DNA of 64,000 nt from an uncultured Lactobacillaceae bacterium (GTDB lineage Bacteria > Bacillota > Bacilli > Lactobacillales > Lactobacillaceae), in NCBI GenBank assembly GCA_945273735.1, contig CALYPJ010000004.1, forward strand, positions 17,986 through 81,985, given 5' to 3'. This document shows, one piece after another, positions 47,907 through 56,833 of this stretch. Position 1 is the stretch's first letter. Each line of letters starts with the position of its first letter. The notes under the pieces are model-generated. The model searched no databases. It was not told where the DNA came from and was given only the letters and a program-made list of their open reading frames with translations. The translations under genes were made by a program, and so were the position numbers.

Positions 47907-49466
47907 CTAATTTGAAATTTGATTCGCAATATTATTAGCTATACTAGAACCACTATTATGATTTAATTTTGTAATAAAATTATGGGTAATTGCTTCAACT
48001 GCTTCCTTCAATACATTACCTTTTGGTAAATCCTTTGTTTGAGTAATTTGGTCCATAATTTCATTATATTGTTCATGCATTTCTTTAACTAAAGTATCTT
48101 CATAATCACTTATGTTGTTAATCGGTACATCATCAATATATCCTTGAGTTAAAGAATAGAGGATTACGGTTTCTTCAGCTACAGTCAATGATTGATGTAA
48201 CTTTTGCTTTAAAACCTCGACTGTGCGTCGGCCTCGATTTAGTTTAGCTTGAGTTGACGCATCCAAATCTGTTCCAAATTGAGAGAAAGATTCAAGTTCA
48301 CGATAACTTGCTAAATCAATTCGCAAAGTACCTGATAATTTCTTCATTGCCTTTGTTTGAGCAGAACCACCCACACGAGAAACTGATGCTCCCGCATCAA
48401 TTGCTGGACGCGTTCCCGCATAAAATAGGTCACTTTGTAAAAAGATTTGCCCATCAGTAATAGAAATTACATTAGTGGGAATATAAGCAGAAATATCTCC
48501 CGCTTGAGTTTCAATAATTGGCAATGCAGTCATTGAGCCTCCACCTAAATCATCACTCAACTTAGCACTACGTTCAAGAAGACGTGAATGAGTATAAAAG
48601 ATATCCCCCGGATAAGCCTCTCTTCCCGGCGGTCGCCGAAGTAATAAAGATATTTCACGATAAGCAACAGCTTGTTTCGATAAGTCGTCGAATACAATTA
48701 AAACATCACGGCCGTTATACATAAAATATTCACCCATTGCTGAACCAGCATAAGGTGATATGTATAAAAGTGGTGCTGGTTGAGAAGGCCCTGCTTCCAC
48801 AATTATTGTATAATCAAGAGCCCCGTGCTCTTTTAACGTTTCAACCTGTGTACGTACCGTAGATTGTTTTTGACCAATTGCCACATAAATACAAATTACA
48901 TTTTGATCCTTTTGATTCAAAATAGTGTCAATCGCTAAAGAAGTTTTACCTGTTTTTCGATCACCGATAATTAATTCCCGTTGTCCTCTGCCAATTGGTA
49001 CTATAGCATCAATTGCTTTAATTCCAGTCTGCAAAGGCTGATTCACCGATTTTCGTTGCATAACACCTGGAGCTTGACATTCAATTGGACGAGTTTGGGT
49101 TGTCGTAATCTCACCAGCTCCATCTATCGGTCGACCCAGTGGATCGACAACTCGTCCGATTAAAGCATCTCCAACTGGTACTTCCATAATTCGGCCTGTT
49201 CTGGTAACCGTATCACCCTCAGAAATTTTATCATAGGCACCTAAAACAATAATTCCAACGTCGTCTCTTTCCAAATTTTGAATTAATCCATAAACTCCAT
49301 TTTGAAATTTGACTAGTTCACCATACATGGCATTGTTTAGGCCCGAAGCTCTGACAATTCCATCACCTAAATATGTTACGGCACCAATTTCATCAACTTT
49401 AATTTCTTCTTCGTATTGACTAAGTTGTTTTTTTATAGCTTCAGCCAATGCCTCAGTAGTTGCCAA
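47907..49466 (-). CDS. atpA: ATP synthase alpha subunit
   Basis: Non-catalytic nucleotide-binding F1 subunit, 519 residues. The P-loop [13 protein letters not shown] (about residues 169-181), [34 protein letters not shown] (shown here as [17 protein letters not shown] then [15 protein letters not shown]) and [16 protein letters not shown] are present. A C-terminal polar extension ([19 protein letters not shown]) goes beyond most homologs. Confidence 0.97.
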   Translation of the reverse strand: MATTEALAEAIKKQLSQYEEEIKVDEIGAVTYLGDGIVRASGLNNAMYGELVKFQNGVYGLIQNLERDDVGIIVLGAYDKISEGDTVTRTGRIMEVPVGDALIGRVVDPLGRPIDGAGEITTTQTRPIECQAPGVMQRKSVNQPLQTGIKAIDAIVPIGRGQRELIIGDRKTGKTSLAIDTILNQKDQNVICIYVAIGQKQSTVRTQVETLKEHGALDYTIIVEAGPSQPAPLLYISPYAGSAMGEYFMYNGRDVLIVFDDLSKQAVAYREISLLLRRPPGREAYPGDIFYTHSRLLERSAKLSDDLGGGSMTALPIIETQAGDISAYIPTNVISITDGQIFLQSDLFYAGTRPAIDAGASVSRVGGSAQTKAMKKLSGTLRIDLASYRELESFSQFGTDLDASTQAKLNRGRRTVEVLKQKLHQSLTVAEETVILYSLTQGYIDDVPINNISDYEDTLVKEMHEQYNEIMDQITQTKDLPKGNVLKEAVEAITHNFITKLNHNSGSSIANNIANQISN

Positions 49467-49468
49467 AA

Positions 49469-50038
49469 TTATGCCTCCAATTCTTTTTTACTAATTTTCA
49501 TTTGCAATAATGAATCTCTAACGCGACTTAGACGGGTACGTAGCGAATCATCAATTAAATATCGCTTACTTTTCAGAATAATGCCTCCAATAAGGCTACG
49601 ATCTATTTGATAATTAATTTGAATTTTATCTAAATTAAATTTATTTTTAAGTACCTCTACTATTTTGTCTTGTTGATCTTGAGGTGGCAAATAAGGAACT
49701 CGAGCAATAAAAACCATTTTATTTTGACGTTGATCCTGAAAATCACAAAATTCAGTTAGTACGTTTTTAATAATATTAATATGCCCATTTCTAACAATAA
49801 TTTGAAGAAATCTACCAACCTTTTCATTACAATCTTGAGTCAATTTTTTTAACAAATTTCGTTCAAAATTAGCAGGTAATCGTCTACTAGCTAAAGCAGT
49901 AATTAATAAATTTTGCTCTTCGAATATTTTAACTACTGATTGTAATTGACTAATAAATTCATCAGCTTCAGTTATTGAGACAATTGACCCTAAAGCTAAA
50001 ACATAAGCTTTTACATACTTTTCACGATCATAGCTCAT
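49469..50038 (-). CDS. atpH: ATP synthase delta subunit
   Basis: Peripheral stalk subunit of 189 residues. The N-terminal helical domain ([13 protein letters not shown]..., then [13 protein letters not shown]) and C-terminal [24 protein letters not shown] segment, where most homologs read GG..I.......D.S....L, identify it. It overlaps atpF by 4 bp and precedes atpA by 2 bp. Confidence 0.93.
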   Translation of the reverse strand: MSYDREKYVKAYVLALGSIVSITEADEFISQLQSVVKIFEEQNLLITALASRRLPANFERNLLKKLTQDCNEKVGRFLQIIVRNGHINIIKNVLTEFCDFQDQRQNKMVFIARVPYLPPQDQQDKIVEVLKNKFNLDKIQINYQIDRSLIGGIILKSKRYLIDDSLRTRLSRVRDSLLQMKISKKELEA

Positions 50039-50538
50039 TTATTAGCCTCAAGTTTCTTTAAAAAGTCATCAATTGATTGTTTTTGCTTTTCTTGATCAAC
50101 TTGATCTTGCAAGATTTGTTCCGCCATTTCAGTTGAAATATCAACTAAATTATCTTTAACTTGCCCCATCATTTGAGCTTTCTGCTGCGATAAATCATTT
50201 TTTGATCTTTCTTCAACTGCTGCTGCATCTTGGTGGGCTTGTTCAATAATCTTTATTCGTTGCTTTTCCGCATCTTTTTTAGCTTTAGCAATGATAGCAC
50301 TAACTTCATCATGACTAGCATCAATTTCTTTTTGACGTTGATTTACTAATTTTTCAGCACTTTTACGCATATTTTGTGCTGAATCAAGATCATCATTAAT
50401 TGTTTTTCGACGATCCTCAAGAATTTTATTAACCGGTCCATAAGCATATTTCCCGATTAAAAAAATCATTACAATCAAGGTAACTAATAGCAGTAGGGTA
50501 TCGCCTAATTCAAGAGATTCCATTCCTAAACTGAGCAT
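50035..50538 (-). CDS. atpF: ATP synthase b subunit
   Basis: A 167-residue peripheral stalk subunit: one N-terminal membrane helix (TLLLLVTLIVMIFLIGKYAYGPV) followed by a long charged helix (ILEDRRKTINDDLDSAQNMRKSAE...). The YGPVNKILEDRR junction is typical. It lies 33 bp after atpE and overlaps atpH. Confidence 0.94.
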   Translation of the reverse strand: MLSLGMESLELGDTLLLLVTLIVMIFLIGKYAYGPVNKILEDRRKTINDDLDSAQNMRKSAEKLVNQRQKEIDASHDEVSAIIAKAKKDAEKQRIKIIEQAHQDAAAVEERSKNDLSQQKAQMMGQVKDNLVDISTEMAEQILQDQVDQEKQKQSIDDFLKKLEANK

Positions 50539-50571
50539 TTTATTAACCCCTTTCTTTCAACCTGCCCTTAA

Positions 50572-50793
50572 TTATTTAAATACCAAAATCAAGGCAATAA
50601 CAATCGCTAAAATTGGAGTAGACTCAGTCAAACCGACACCAAGGATCATGGTACCACGAATAGTATCACTTTGTTCTGGTTGACGTGCCATACTTTCTAA
50701 AGCTTTACTAACTACGATCGCATCACCGAAACCACCAGCGATGGCTGCAAAGGCTGCTGCAATTGCAGCGGCGATTAAATTAATTCCAGTCAT
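50572..50793 (-). CDS. atpE: ATP synthase c subunit
   Basis: A 73-residue proteolipid hairpin of two membrane helices joined by the polar loop ESMARQPEQ. The ion-binding glutamate lies in helix two within GVGLTESTPILAIVIAL, as in proton-translocating lactic acid bacterial enzymes. A glycine/alanine-rich first helix (AAAIAAAFAAIAGGFGDAIV) is also typical. Confidence 0.97.
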   Translation of the reverse strand: MTGINLIAAAIAAAFAAIAGGFGDAIVVSKALESMARQPEQSDTIRGTMILGVGLTESTPILAIVIALILVFK

Positions 50794-50818
50794 TTTTTTC
50801 TTTTTCCTCCACGTTTTA

Positions 50819-51496
50819 TTAATTTACTTTTCGATCAATGTAAACCATTGATAAATTTAAAAAGACATAAGTTTGGACTGCACCAATAAATAAAGAAAAT
50901 ACTTGCCAGATTAACATCAGGATGAAGGCAAATGGAGCCGTAATAAAAGTTAATCCTTTAATTCCAAAAGCTAAACTCGAAATTAAATGAACCAAAACTT
51001 CCCCTGCATAAATATTGCCATATAACCTTAAAGATAGGGTTAAAAAGCTTGAAAAGTCATCAATTAAATTGATTGGTAAAAAGAAAGGAAATGGTTCAAT
51101 ATAACTTTTTAGATACTTTTTCAAACCGTGTTTCTTTACTCCGGCATAATGAGAATAAGCCAAAACCATCGTTGCTAAAGTCATCGTAACAATAGCCGAA
51201 GCTGTAGGTGATCTAAAATAGCTATAGCCATTATTAGATACTTGAAAAAATAATCCAATTTCATTACTACAAATAATGAATAAGAAAACGACAAAGCCAA
51301 AGAGCTTTGCGGGCTTTCTGGCTTCTCCTGACAAATTACTGTTAACTACATTATTGGTAAAATTAATCAACCATTCTAAAGCATTTTGCTTACGTCCTGG
51401 TCGTAACTTTAAATTGCGTGACCATGAGATTACCAATGCTAAAATTAAAACGGCAATTACCAAAATGGGTATATCATTGGCAAGGTTAAAGCGCAA
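50819..51496 (-). CDS. atpB: ATP synthase a subunit (start codon unusual)
   Basis: Membrane stator of the F0 motor with about five to six helices. The SRNLKLRPGRKQNALEWLI segment, the essential arginine in FLTLSLRLYGNIYAGEVLV (about residues 147-165), and FIGAVQTYVFLNLSMVYI are intact. The coordinates use the first standard start, a TTG at 51496 that has no ribosome binding site. The frame stays open upstream, and codons 51529-51497 would add a stretch ending DATIIIFG that matches the conserved N-terminus, beginning at ACG with GAGAGG eight bases before; see findings. First gene of the atp operon. Confidence 0.93.
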   Translation of the reverse strand: MRFNLANDIPILVIAVLILALVISWSRNLKLRPGRKQNALEWLINFTNNVVNSNLSGEARKPAKLFGFVVFLFIICSNEIGLFFQVSNNGYSYFRSPTASAIVTMTLATMVLAYSHYAGVKKHGLKKYLKSYIEPFPFFLPINLIDDFSSFLTLSLRLYGNIYAGEVLVHLISSLAFGIKGLTFITAPFAFILMLIWQVFSLFIGAVQTYVFLNLSMVYIDRKVN

Positions 51497-51641
51497 ACCA
51501 AAAATTATTATTGTTGCATCTTTATCCGTATTCCTTACCTCTCTTTCGACAATAATAAGAGTTGAAAATCAGTTACTCTTGCCAAATAGATATCATACAC
51601 CATAAAAAAAATATATAAACTATATTTTTTTTTAAAACGTT

Positions 51642-52271
51642 TTACTTAGTTCCAAATAATCTATCTCCAGCATCACCTAGACCTGGGAAAATATAACCTA
51701 TATCAGTTATTTTTTCGTCTAAAGCTGCTGCATAAATATCTACATCAGGATTTTGTTCTTGTACAGCTTTTACACCCTCTGGAGCTGCAACTAATACCAC
51801 TAAACGAATTGATTTAGCCCCACGTTTTTTTAAGGCTTCGATTGCCATATTAGCAGAACCACCAGTTGCTAACATCGGATCAACAATAAATAAAATCCGC
51901 TTATCTATATCTGAAGGCATTTTTACAAAATATTCATGGGGTTTTAAAGTTTTTTCATCACGGTACATTCCAATGTGACCAACTTTAGCTGCCGGAATTA
52001 AGCGTAAAACTCCATCTACCATTCCTAAACCTGCTCTTAAAATTGGTATTACTGCCAGTTTTTTACCTGCTAATGTTTTTTGAACAGTTTGTCCCATTGG
52101 GGTTTCAATTTTTACATCTTTCAATGGTAAATCCCGAGTAATCTCATATACCATTAATTCAGCTATTTCATTAGCAACTTCCCGAAACACCTTAGTACCG
52201 GCATTTTTATCCCGAATAATTGTCAACTTATGTTGAATTAATGGATGGTTTAAAACTGTAAACTTACTCAA
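51642..52271 (-). CDS. upp: Uracil phosphoribosyltransferase
   Basis: Salvages uracil to UMP with PRPP. A 209-residue protein with [14 protein letters not shown] at the N-terminus, the PRPP loop [20 protein letters not shown] (about residues 127-146) and the uracil-binding [14 protein letters not shown] at the end. Translation starts at TTG with AGGAGG seven bases before. Position between the glyA site and the atp operon is the standard lactobacillar arrangement. Confidence 0.96.
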   Translation of the reverse strand: MSKFTVLNHPLIQHKLTIIRDKNAGTKVFREVANEIAELMVYEITRDLPLKDVKIETPMGQTVQKTLAGKKLAVIPILRAGLGMVDGVLRLIPAAKVGHIGMYRDEKTLKPHEYFVKMPSDIDKRILFIVDPMLATGGSANMAIEALKKRGAKSIRLVVLVAAPEGVKAVQEQNPDVDIYAAALDEKITDIGYIFPGLGDAGDRLFGTK

Positions 52272-52300
52272 AATAATACCTCCTGATAAATTTTAATTTA

Positions 52301-53248
52301 TTATTGAGATTCTAAATGATCCCGATAGATATTTAATACTTCTTGATGCAAATCTTCAAGCTTTTTTATATCTTTTTGATAATAAAACGCCATCATTATT
52401 ATTTTCCCCAATTTAGTAAATGAATTAATTGAATATTTTTGTTGTGTTAACTTAAAACTCGAAAGTTCCAAAAAAGATAATTGGCCATTTTTTAAAGGAA
52501 TTTGTAATAATTCAATTCCAATTTGTTTTAAAATTTGTTGAAAATTTTCTACACGTTGAGAAGTTTCTTGAAAACCAAAAAGAGCGTAACTACCTTTTTT
52601 ACCATAAATATAACTTGAATCAATTTCCTTTAATAGATATTTAAAATTAGCTACTGCAGTTTTAGGAGCCACCCACCTTGATTTAACTAAGTTATCTTTT
52701 CCTAAAAAATCACGCTTACTATCTTTAATTATATTTTGATCTTGCGGTAAAGTAACAACTAGTCCTGTACCCCAAAAGGCAGTTAAAAAATCCGCGTGAG
52801 AAATTAAGCTGCATTCTTGAATAAAATTGCTACTAATACCCTCTCCTAAGCTAATTATAAGTTTAGAGCCATTTATACGAGTCAAATGATGCCAATAATT
52901 CCAATTAGGTTTAGGAGCTATATTTAAAAAATCATAAACAATAAATTGTGGACAATAATTCTTAACCACTGACATAATTTCAGCAAAATCTGGATCTAAA
53001 AAGTCCACGGTTAAATATTTTCCTGAATAATGATTCAAAATCCAACGAAATTTAGAATTCAGGGTAATATTAGCACCTGAAATAATTAAAAAGCGATCAT
53101 TTGATCTCATCAAAGCATTGAATAAAACATTTAGAGCAACTTGCTCATTGGAAAATTCTTCTATAAATACAGATTCACCAAATAATTTTTGCCATTTAAT
53201 TTCTTCAAAAGAAGCTAAATTTTTAGAAGAATTAAAAGTCAATTTCAT
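52301..53248 (-). CDS. Probable degenerate serine hydroxymethyltransferase (GlyA-like pseudoenzyme)
   Basis: A 315-residue protein in the position normally held by glyA. Blocks along its length can be laid on SHMT in order: KWQKLFGESVFIEEFSNEQ (about 18-36) on the KLFG...VNVQPHSGSQ region; HYSGKYLTVDFLDP (73-86) on the FSGK..NVVSYGVDP strand; YCPQFIVYDFLNI (98-110) on KPKLIVAGASAY; SHADFLTAFWGTGLVVTL (150-167) on [21 protein letters not shown]; and a C-terminal SINSFTKLGKIIMMAFYYQ on the IRIGTPA..TRGF end. The PLP lysine segment is shortened and lacks lysine, and the N-terminal ELIASENF block is absent. It is uninterrupted and overlaps tsaC. Homology is inferred by eye; enzymatic activity as SHMT is unlikely. 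Confidence 0.6.
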   Translation of the reverse strand: MKLTFNSSKNLASFEEIKWQKLFGESVFIEEFSNEQVALNVLFNALMRSNDRFLIISGANITLNSKFRWILNHYSGKYLTVDFLDPDFAEIMSVVKNYCPQFIVYDFLNIAPKPNWNYWHHLTRINGSKLIISLGEGISSNFIQECSLISHADFLTAFWGTGLVVTLPQDQNIIKDSKRDFLGKDNLVKSRWVAPKTAVANFKYLLKEIDSSYIYGKKGSYALFGFQETSQRVENFQQILKQIGIELLQIPLKNGQLSFLELSSFKLTQQKYSINSFTKLGKIIMMAFYYQKDIKKLEDLHQEVLNIYRDHLESQ

Positions 53249-54152
53249 GGTTTACCATTTCCTCAACTTTTTTAGAATACAAATTATTACCAGTCACTTG
53301 AGCAAAAATAGCTGTAACTTCTGGATTATCATTCAATGTTTTAACTATTTTAAACAATTCTGATAATGGATTACTACTTAAGTCTAAATGATTTCCTGGT
53401 AAGTCAAAATTATTTCCTAAAATAAAATAATTTTCTTTAGAATGATCCATAATTAAATTAGCTAGCTCAGAATAATTTTGATAAATATACAATGGTTTTG
53501 TTAATTGATAATGCCTTTGATCTGATAAAACTTTCACTTCTTTTTGTAAAAAGTTTGTTAATTCAGACGCCGAAATAACTCCTTGGCGTCGAACCAAAGG
53601 ATCATTTGACAAATCTAAAATTGTTGATTCAACTCCCACTTTTCCTTCTCCGTTTAAAAGAATAACATCAGCTAAATTATTCATTGACGAAATAATTGTT
53701 TCTTCTTGAGTTAGTGATAATTGGCCGCTTAAATTAGCTGATGTACCTGGCAAAGGTCCAATTTTTTTTAAGATTGCCAAAAAATAATCATTATCTGGCA
53801 TACGCAAAGAAATTGTATGATTATGAGTAAAATAATTACTGTTTGCTCCACAATAATTGGTTTTAAAAATTACTGACAATGGACCTGGCAAAAATTTTTT
53901 TGCTATTCTTTCATAAATTAAATAATCTTTTTCATTTATAAAAGGTCGTGCCATTGTTGCATCAGCAATATTTAAACTCAAAGGTTTATTAAAAGAACGA
54001 TGTTTTATTTTAAAAACTTTTTTTAGAGATTCAACATTATTAAGAATAGCTCCTAATCCATAAACCGTTTCTGTTGGATAAACTACCGTAGCACCAGATT
54101 TAATTAATGGTACTGCAGCAAGAAAGTCTTTATGATGAAAAATTTTAGTCAT
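53232..54152 (-). CDS. tsaC: L-threonylcarbamoyladenylate synthase (Sua5/YwlC type)
   Basis: Makes the threonylcarbamoyl-AMP precursor of the t6A base in tRNA. The N-terminal YrdC domain has GATVVYPTETVYGLGAIL (residues about 15-32), KIKHRSFNKPLSLNIAD, GPLSVIFKT and GTSANLSGQ; a Sua5-type C-terminal extension follows (about 200-306). The frame begins with TTG at 54164, but the ATG at 54152 (MTKIFHHKDF) is the better start. It overlaps prmC at its start and the SHMT-like gene at its end by 17 bp. Confidence 0.92.
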   Translation of the reverse strand: MTKIFHHKDFLAAVPLIKSGATVVYPTETVYGLGAILNNVESLKKVFKIKHRSFNKPLSLNIADATMARPFINEKDYLIYERIAKKFLPGPLSVIFKTNYCGANSNYFTHNHTISLRMPDNDYFLAILKKIGPLPGTSANLSGQLSLTQEETIISSMNNLADVILLNGEGKVGVESTILDLSNDPLVRRQGVISASELTNFLQKEVKVLSDQRHYQLTKPLYIYQNYSELANLIMDHSKENYFILGNNFDLPGNHLDLSSNPLSELFKIVKTLNDNPEVTAIFAQVTGNNLYSKKVEEMVNHEIDF

Positions 54153-54997
54153 TTTCGCCACCAAAGCATACGATCATGACCTGCCAAATCAGTTTTAAAA
54201 ACTAATTGTCCCTCTTTAAAAATTTTTTCTAAATTTTTTTTTTGTTTAAATCCAAATTCCATAAACAAACTTCCTCTTGTATCTAAGTAATTTTGAATGA
54301 GCTGATAAATTTTTTCATAAAAATAAAGTCCTGAATTAGGCGCAAATAAAGCCAATGGTGGCTCATAATCTAATACTCTTGAATCCATTTCATCAATTTC
54401 ACTCGAAGAAACATAAGGAGGATTAGTTACAATTAAGTCATATTTACCTTTAATTTTTTGAAATAAATTACTTAAAACAAAATTAATTGTTACTTGATTT
54501 TTCTGAGCATTCTTTTTTGCAACTTGTAATGCTGCAACTGAAACATCACTTGCAGTAACCTGCCATTGAGGACGATGTTTTTTTAAAGTAATTCCAATAG
54601 CTCCTGAACCAGTAGCTAAATCCAAAACTTTTAAAGGATAATTATCATATAAACGTAATACCCAAGCGACTAATTCTTCTGTTTCTGGACGAGGAATTAA
54701 TACTCGCTGATCAACATAAAAATCTAAATCATAAAAGTAAGCTTGATGACTAATATATTGATAAGGTACCCCATCTAAGAATTTTCTAAGCCATATTTGA
54801 GCTGTAGGAAATTCGTCAAAAGGAAGCTGATAGTAACAAGGTAAATGCGTTAAGGGAACATGCAACAAATCAGCTACAATATAATCTGCGATAATAGCGT
54901 CAGAAGCTAATAAAGTACGAGCTAAATTTAAAAAATCAATTACTAATGGCTTAGTTCTTACTGTTTTCAAGATCTTCCAACTTTTGAGCTTGATCAT
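54149..54997 (-). CDS. prmC: Peptide chain release factor N5-glutamine methyltransferase
   Basis: Methylates the glutamine of the GGQ motif in release factors. The N-terminal helical domain is followed by PYQYISHQAYFYDLDFYVDQRVLIPRPETEELV (in two parts: PYQYISHQAYFYDLDF and VLIPRPETEELV), the SAM loop VLDLATGSGAIGI and the catalytic NPPYVSS (about residues 195-201). The start is uncertain: a TTG at 55003, an ATG at 54997 and a TTG at 54970 are in frame, all within the end of prfA, and none has a strong ribosome binding site. Overlap with prfA implies coupling. Confidence 0.92.
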   Translation of the reverse strand: MIKLKSWKILKTVRTKPLVIDFLNLARTLLASDAIIADYIVADLLHVPLTHLPCYYQLPFDEFPTAQIWLRKFLDGVPYQYISHQAYFYDLDFYVDQRVLIPRPETEELVAWVLRLYDNYPLKVLDLATGSGAIGITLKKHRPQWQVTASDVSVAALQVAKKNAQKNQVTINFVLSNLFQKIKGKYDLIVTNPPYVSSSEIDEMDSRVLDYEPPLALFAPNSGLYFYEKIYQLIQNYLDTRGSLFMEFGFKQKKNLEKIFKEGQLVFKTDLAGHDRMLWWRK

Positions 54998-56042
54998 AAG
55001 CAACTAAAGCATCTACCACTTCAGCTAATCCTCCATCCATTACTTTATCCAACTTATTTAAAGTCAATCCTATACGATGATCTGTTACTCGATTTTGGGG
55101 ATAATTATAAGTTCGAATTCTTTCAGAACGATCACCAGTTCCAACAAGATTTTTGCGAGTATTATCATATTTTTCCTGATTTTGCGATTCATAATAATCA
55201 TGCACTCTTGTGGTTAAAATTTGTAAAGCCTTAGCCCGATTTTGCTGTTGAGATCTTTGTTCTTCCATAAATACCATAATTCCTGTGGGTAAATGAAGCA
55301 TTCGTACTGCACTAGAAGTTTTATTAATATGTTGACCACCAGCTCCACTTGAACGTAAAATATCTACCCTAATATCTTTAGGATCAATCTGGTAATCTGT
55401 TTCACTATATTCTGGCATTACAATTACTGTAGCTGTGGAAGTATGCACTCTTCCTTGCGATTCAGTTACTGGTACTCGTTGGACACGATGAGCTCCATTT
55501 TCATATTTTAATTTAGAATAAACATGATCCCCCGTAATTATTGCTTCAACTTCCTTGTATCCACCTACTTCAGTTGGCGAGGAACTTACAATTTCTAAAT
55601 TCCAACCAGGTTGAGTTGCAACATATTTTTCATACATGTTGAGCAAATCTCCTGCAAATAAAGAAGCTTCATCACCACCTGCAGCACCTCGAATTTCTAA
55701 AATAATATTTTTATCATCATTGGGATCTTCTGGCAACAAATCAACTTTCATTTCTTGTTCCAGTTTTTGGTTTGATTCCGTTGCAGATTTTAATTCATCT
55801 CTAGCTAAATCAGTTAATTCTTGATCATCAGAACTACTAATTATTTCCTTATTCTCACTAATAAGGTTCTGGTTCTTAATATATTTATGATATTTTTCAA
55901 CTATTGGTCGAAGTTTGGCTTCTTCTTTTGTTAATTTCATATAACGATTCGTATCCGAAATAATTTCTGGATCACTCATCATTCCTTGTAATTCACCATA
56001 ATGTTCAACTAATTGACTAATTTTTTCTAAAAAGTTATCCAT
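54951..56042 (-). CDS. prfA: Peptide chain release factor 1
   Basis: Recognises UAA and UAG. The codon-reading PVT tripeptide is in [14 protein letters not shown] (about residues 186-199), and the hydrolytic GGQ is in [13 protein letters not shown] (about 227-239). The [23 protein letters not shown] segment is present as [13 protein letters not shown] and PQNRVTDHR. The 363-residue length is normal. It overlaps tdk by 8 bp and prmC by about 50 bp. Confidence 0.97.
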   Translation of the reverse strand: MDNFLEKISQLVEHYGELQGMMSDPEIISDTNRYMKLTKEEAKLRPIVEKYHKYIKNQNLISENKEIISSSDDQELTDLARDELKSATESNQKLEQEMKVDLLPEDPNDDKNIILEIRGAAGGDEASLFAGDLLNMYEKYVATQPGWNLEIVSSSPTEVGGYKEVEAIITGDHVYSKLKYENGAHRVQRVPVTESQGRVHTSTATVIVMPEYSETDYQIDPKDIRVDILRSSGAGGQHINKTSSAVRMLHLPTGIMVFMEEQRSQQQNRAKALQILTTRVHDYYESQNQEKYDNTRKNLVGTGDRSERIRTYNYPQNRVTDHRIGLTLNKLDKVMDGGLAEVVDALVAYDQAQKLEDLENSKN

Positions 56043-56628
56043 TTCTTAATTCCTTTAAATTAGGATGAAAATAATGATGGCGACAAACCGACAAATATGA
56101 TTCATTACCTCCAATCATAAATTGTTTACCCTCATAAATGGGTTGGTTATTTGCCAATCGTAAATTCATCGTAGCTTTGTGGTCACAAAACCAACAAATT
56201 GTCTTTATTTCTTCAAGTTTATCAGCATAAAGTAAAAGATACTTTGACCCTTCAAAAAGATGATTTTGAAAATCATTTTTTAAGCCAAAGGTCATTACTG
56301 GAATATGCAGCTCATCAACGATTAAAGCACAATCACTAACATTCTTTTTTGATAAAAATTGTGCCTCATCAATTAACACACAAGAAATTTTGGTGTCATG
56401 AGTCGCTTTTTCAACCTTTGCAAAAAGATCTGTATCTCTATATATTACATTAGCTGCTCGACCAATACCAATACGGCTTTTAATTTGCTTCTTACCATAA
56501 CGGTCATCAAGACCTGAAGTAAACAGCAAAACTTTTTTTCCTTCTTCCTCATAATTGTGTGCCACTTTCAAAATTTCAATACTTTTACCGCTATTCATTG
56601 CACCGTAATGAAAAAACAATTGCGCCAT
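56035..56628 (-). CDS. tdk: Thymidine kinase
   Basis: Phosphorylates thymidine in nucleotide salvage. Type II thymidine kinase of 197 residues: P-loop [16 protein letters not shown] (about residues 5-20), the catalytic DEAQFL (about 88-93), a zinc site with CWFCDHKA and CRHH, and the substrate loop [18 protein letters not shown]. First gene of the tdk-prfA-prmC-tsaC-(SHMT-like)-upp run, with GGGAGG before its ATG. Confidence 0.96.
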   Translation of the reverse strand: MAQLFFHYGAMNSGKSIEILKVAHNYEEEGKKVLLFTSGLDDRYGKKQIKSRIGIGRAANVIYRDTDLFAKVEKATHDTKISCVLIDEAQFLSKKNVSDCALIVDELHIPVMTFGLKNDFQNHLFEGSKYLLLYADKLEEIKTICWFCDHKATMNLRLANNQPIYEGKQFMIGGNESYLSVCRHHYFHPNLKELRNG

Positions 56629-56655
56629 TTGAATCCTCCCTAAAAACTCTTTTCA

Positions 56656-56684
56656 ATTATAGGGTAAGTATTTAAAATTGACAA
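56656..56684 (-). promoter_or_regulatory. tdk operon promoter
   Basis: On the minus strand TTGTCA (56684-56679), a 17-base spacer and a perfect TATAAT (56661-56656), 28 bases before the tdk start. The -35 box overlaps that of the divergent tRNA promoter. Confidence 0.8.
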
Positions 56685-56705
56685 AACTTAATAATCAGGT
56701 AAAAT
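56678..56705 (+). promoter_or_regulatory. tRNA-Glu promoter
   Basis: Consensus TTGACA (56678-56683), a 16-base spacer and TAAAAT (56700-56705), about 22 bases before the tRNA. It shares its -35 bases with the tdk promoter on the other strand. Confidence 0.75.
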
Positions 56706-56726
56706 ATTATTTGTTTGTAATTTATT

Positions 56727-56798
56727 TGCCCGATAGTCAAGGGGTTAAGACGTCGCGTTCTCATCGCGAAGACACGGGTTCGATTCCCGTTCGGGTGA
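56727..56798 (+). tRNA. tRNA-Glu (anticodon CTC)
   Basis: Cloverleaf read by eye: acceptor TGCCCGA pairs with TCGGGTG; D arm GTC/GAC with loop AAGGGGTTAA; anticodon stem TCGCG/CGCGA around TTCTCAT, giving anticodon CTC; T arm ACGGG/CCCGT with loop TTCGATT; discriminator A. CCA is not encoded (GATA follows the acceptor, the A being the discriminator). CTC reads GAG, the rarer glutamate codon in an AT-rich genome; a TTC-anticodon gene must exist elsewhere. The first acceptor pair is a U-G. Confidence 0.9.
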
Positions 56799-56802
56799 TA
56801 TT

Positions 56803-56831
56803 AAAAGCAGGGTTTTATTCCTGCTTTTTTA
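56803..56831. terminator. Terminator between tRNA-Glu and the exporter gene
   Basis: AAAAGCAGG and CCTGCTTTT form a 9-bp stem around GTTTTATT, followed by T residues on the plus strand. The convergent exporter gene ends immediately beyond (stop at 56834), so it may serve both strands. Confidence 0.8.
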
Positions 56832-56833
56832 TT

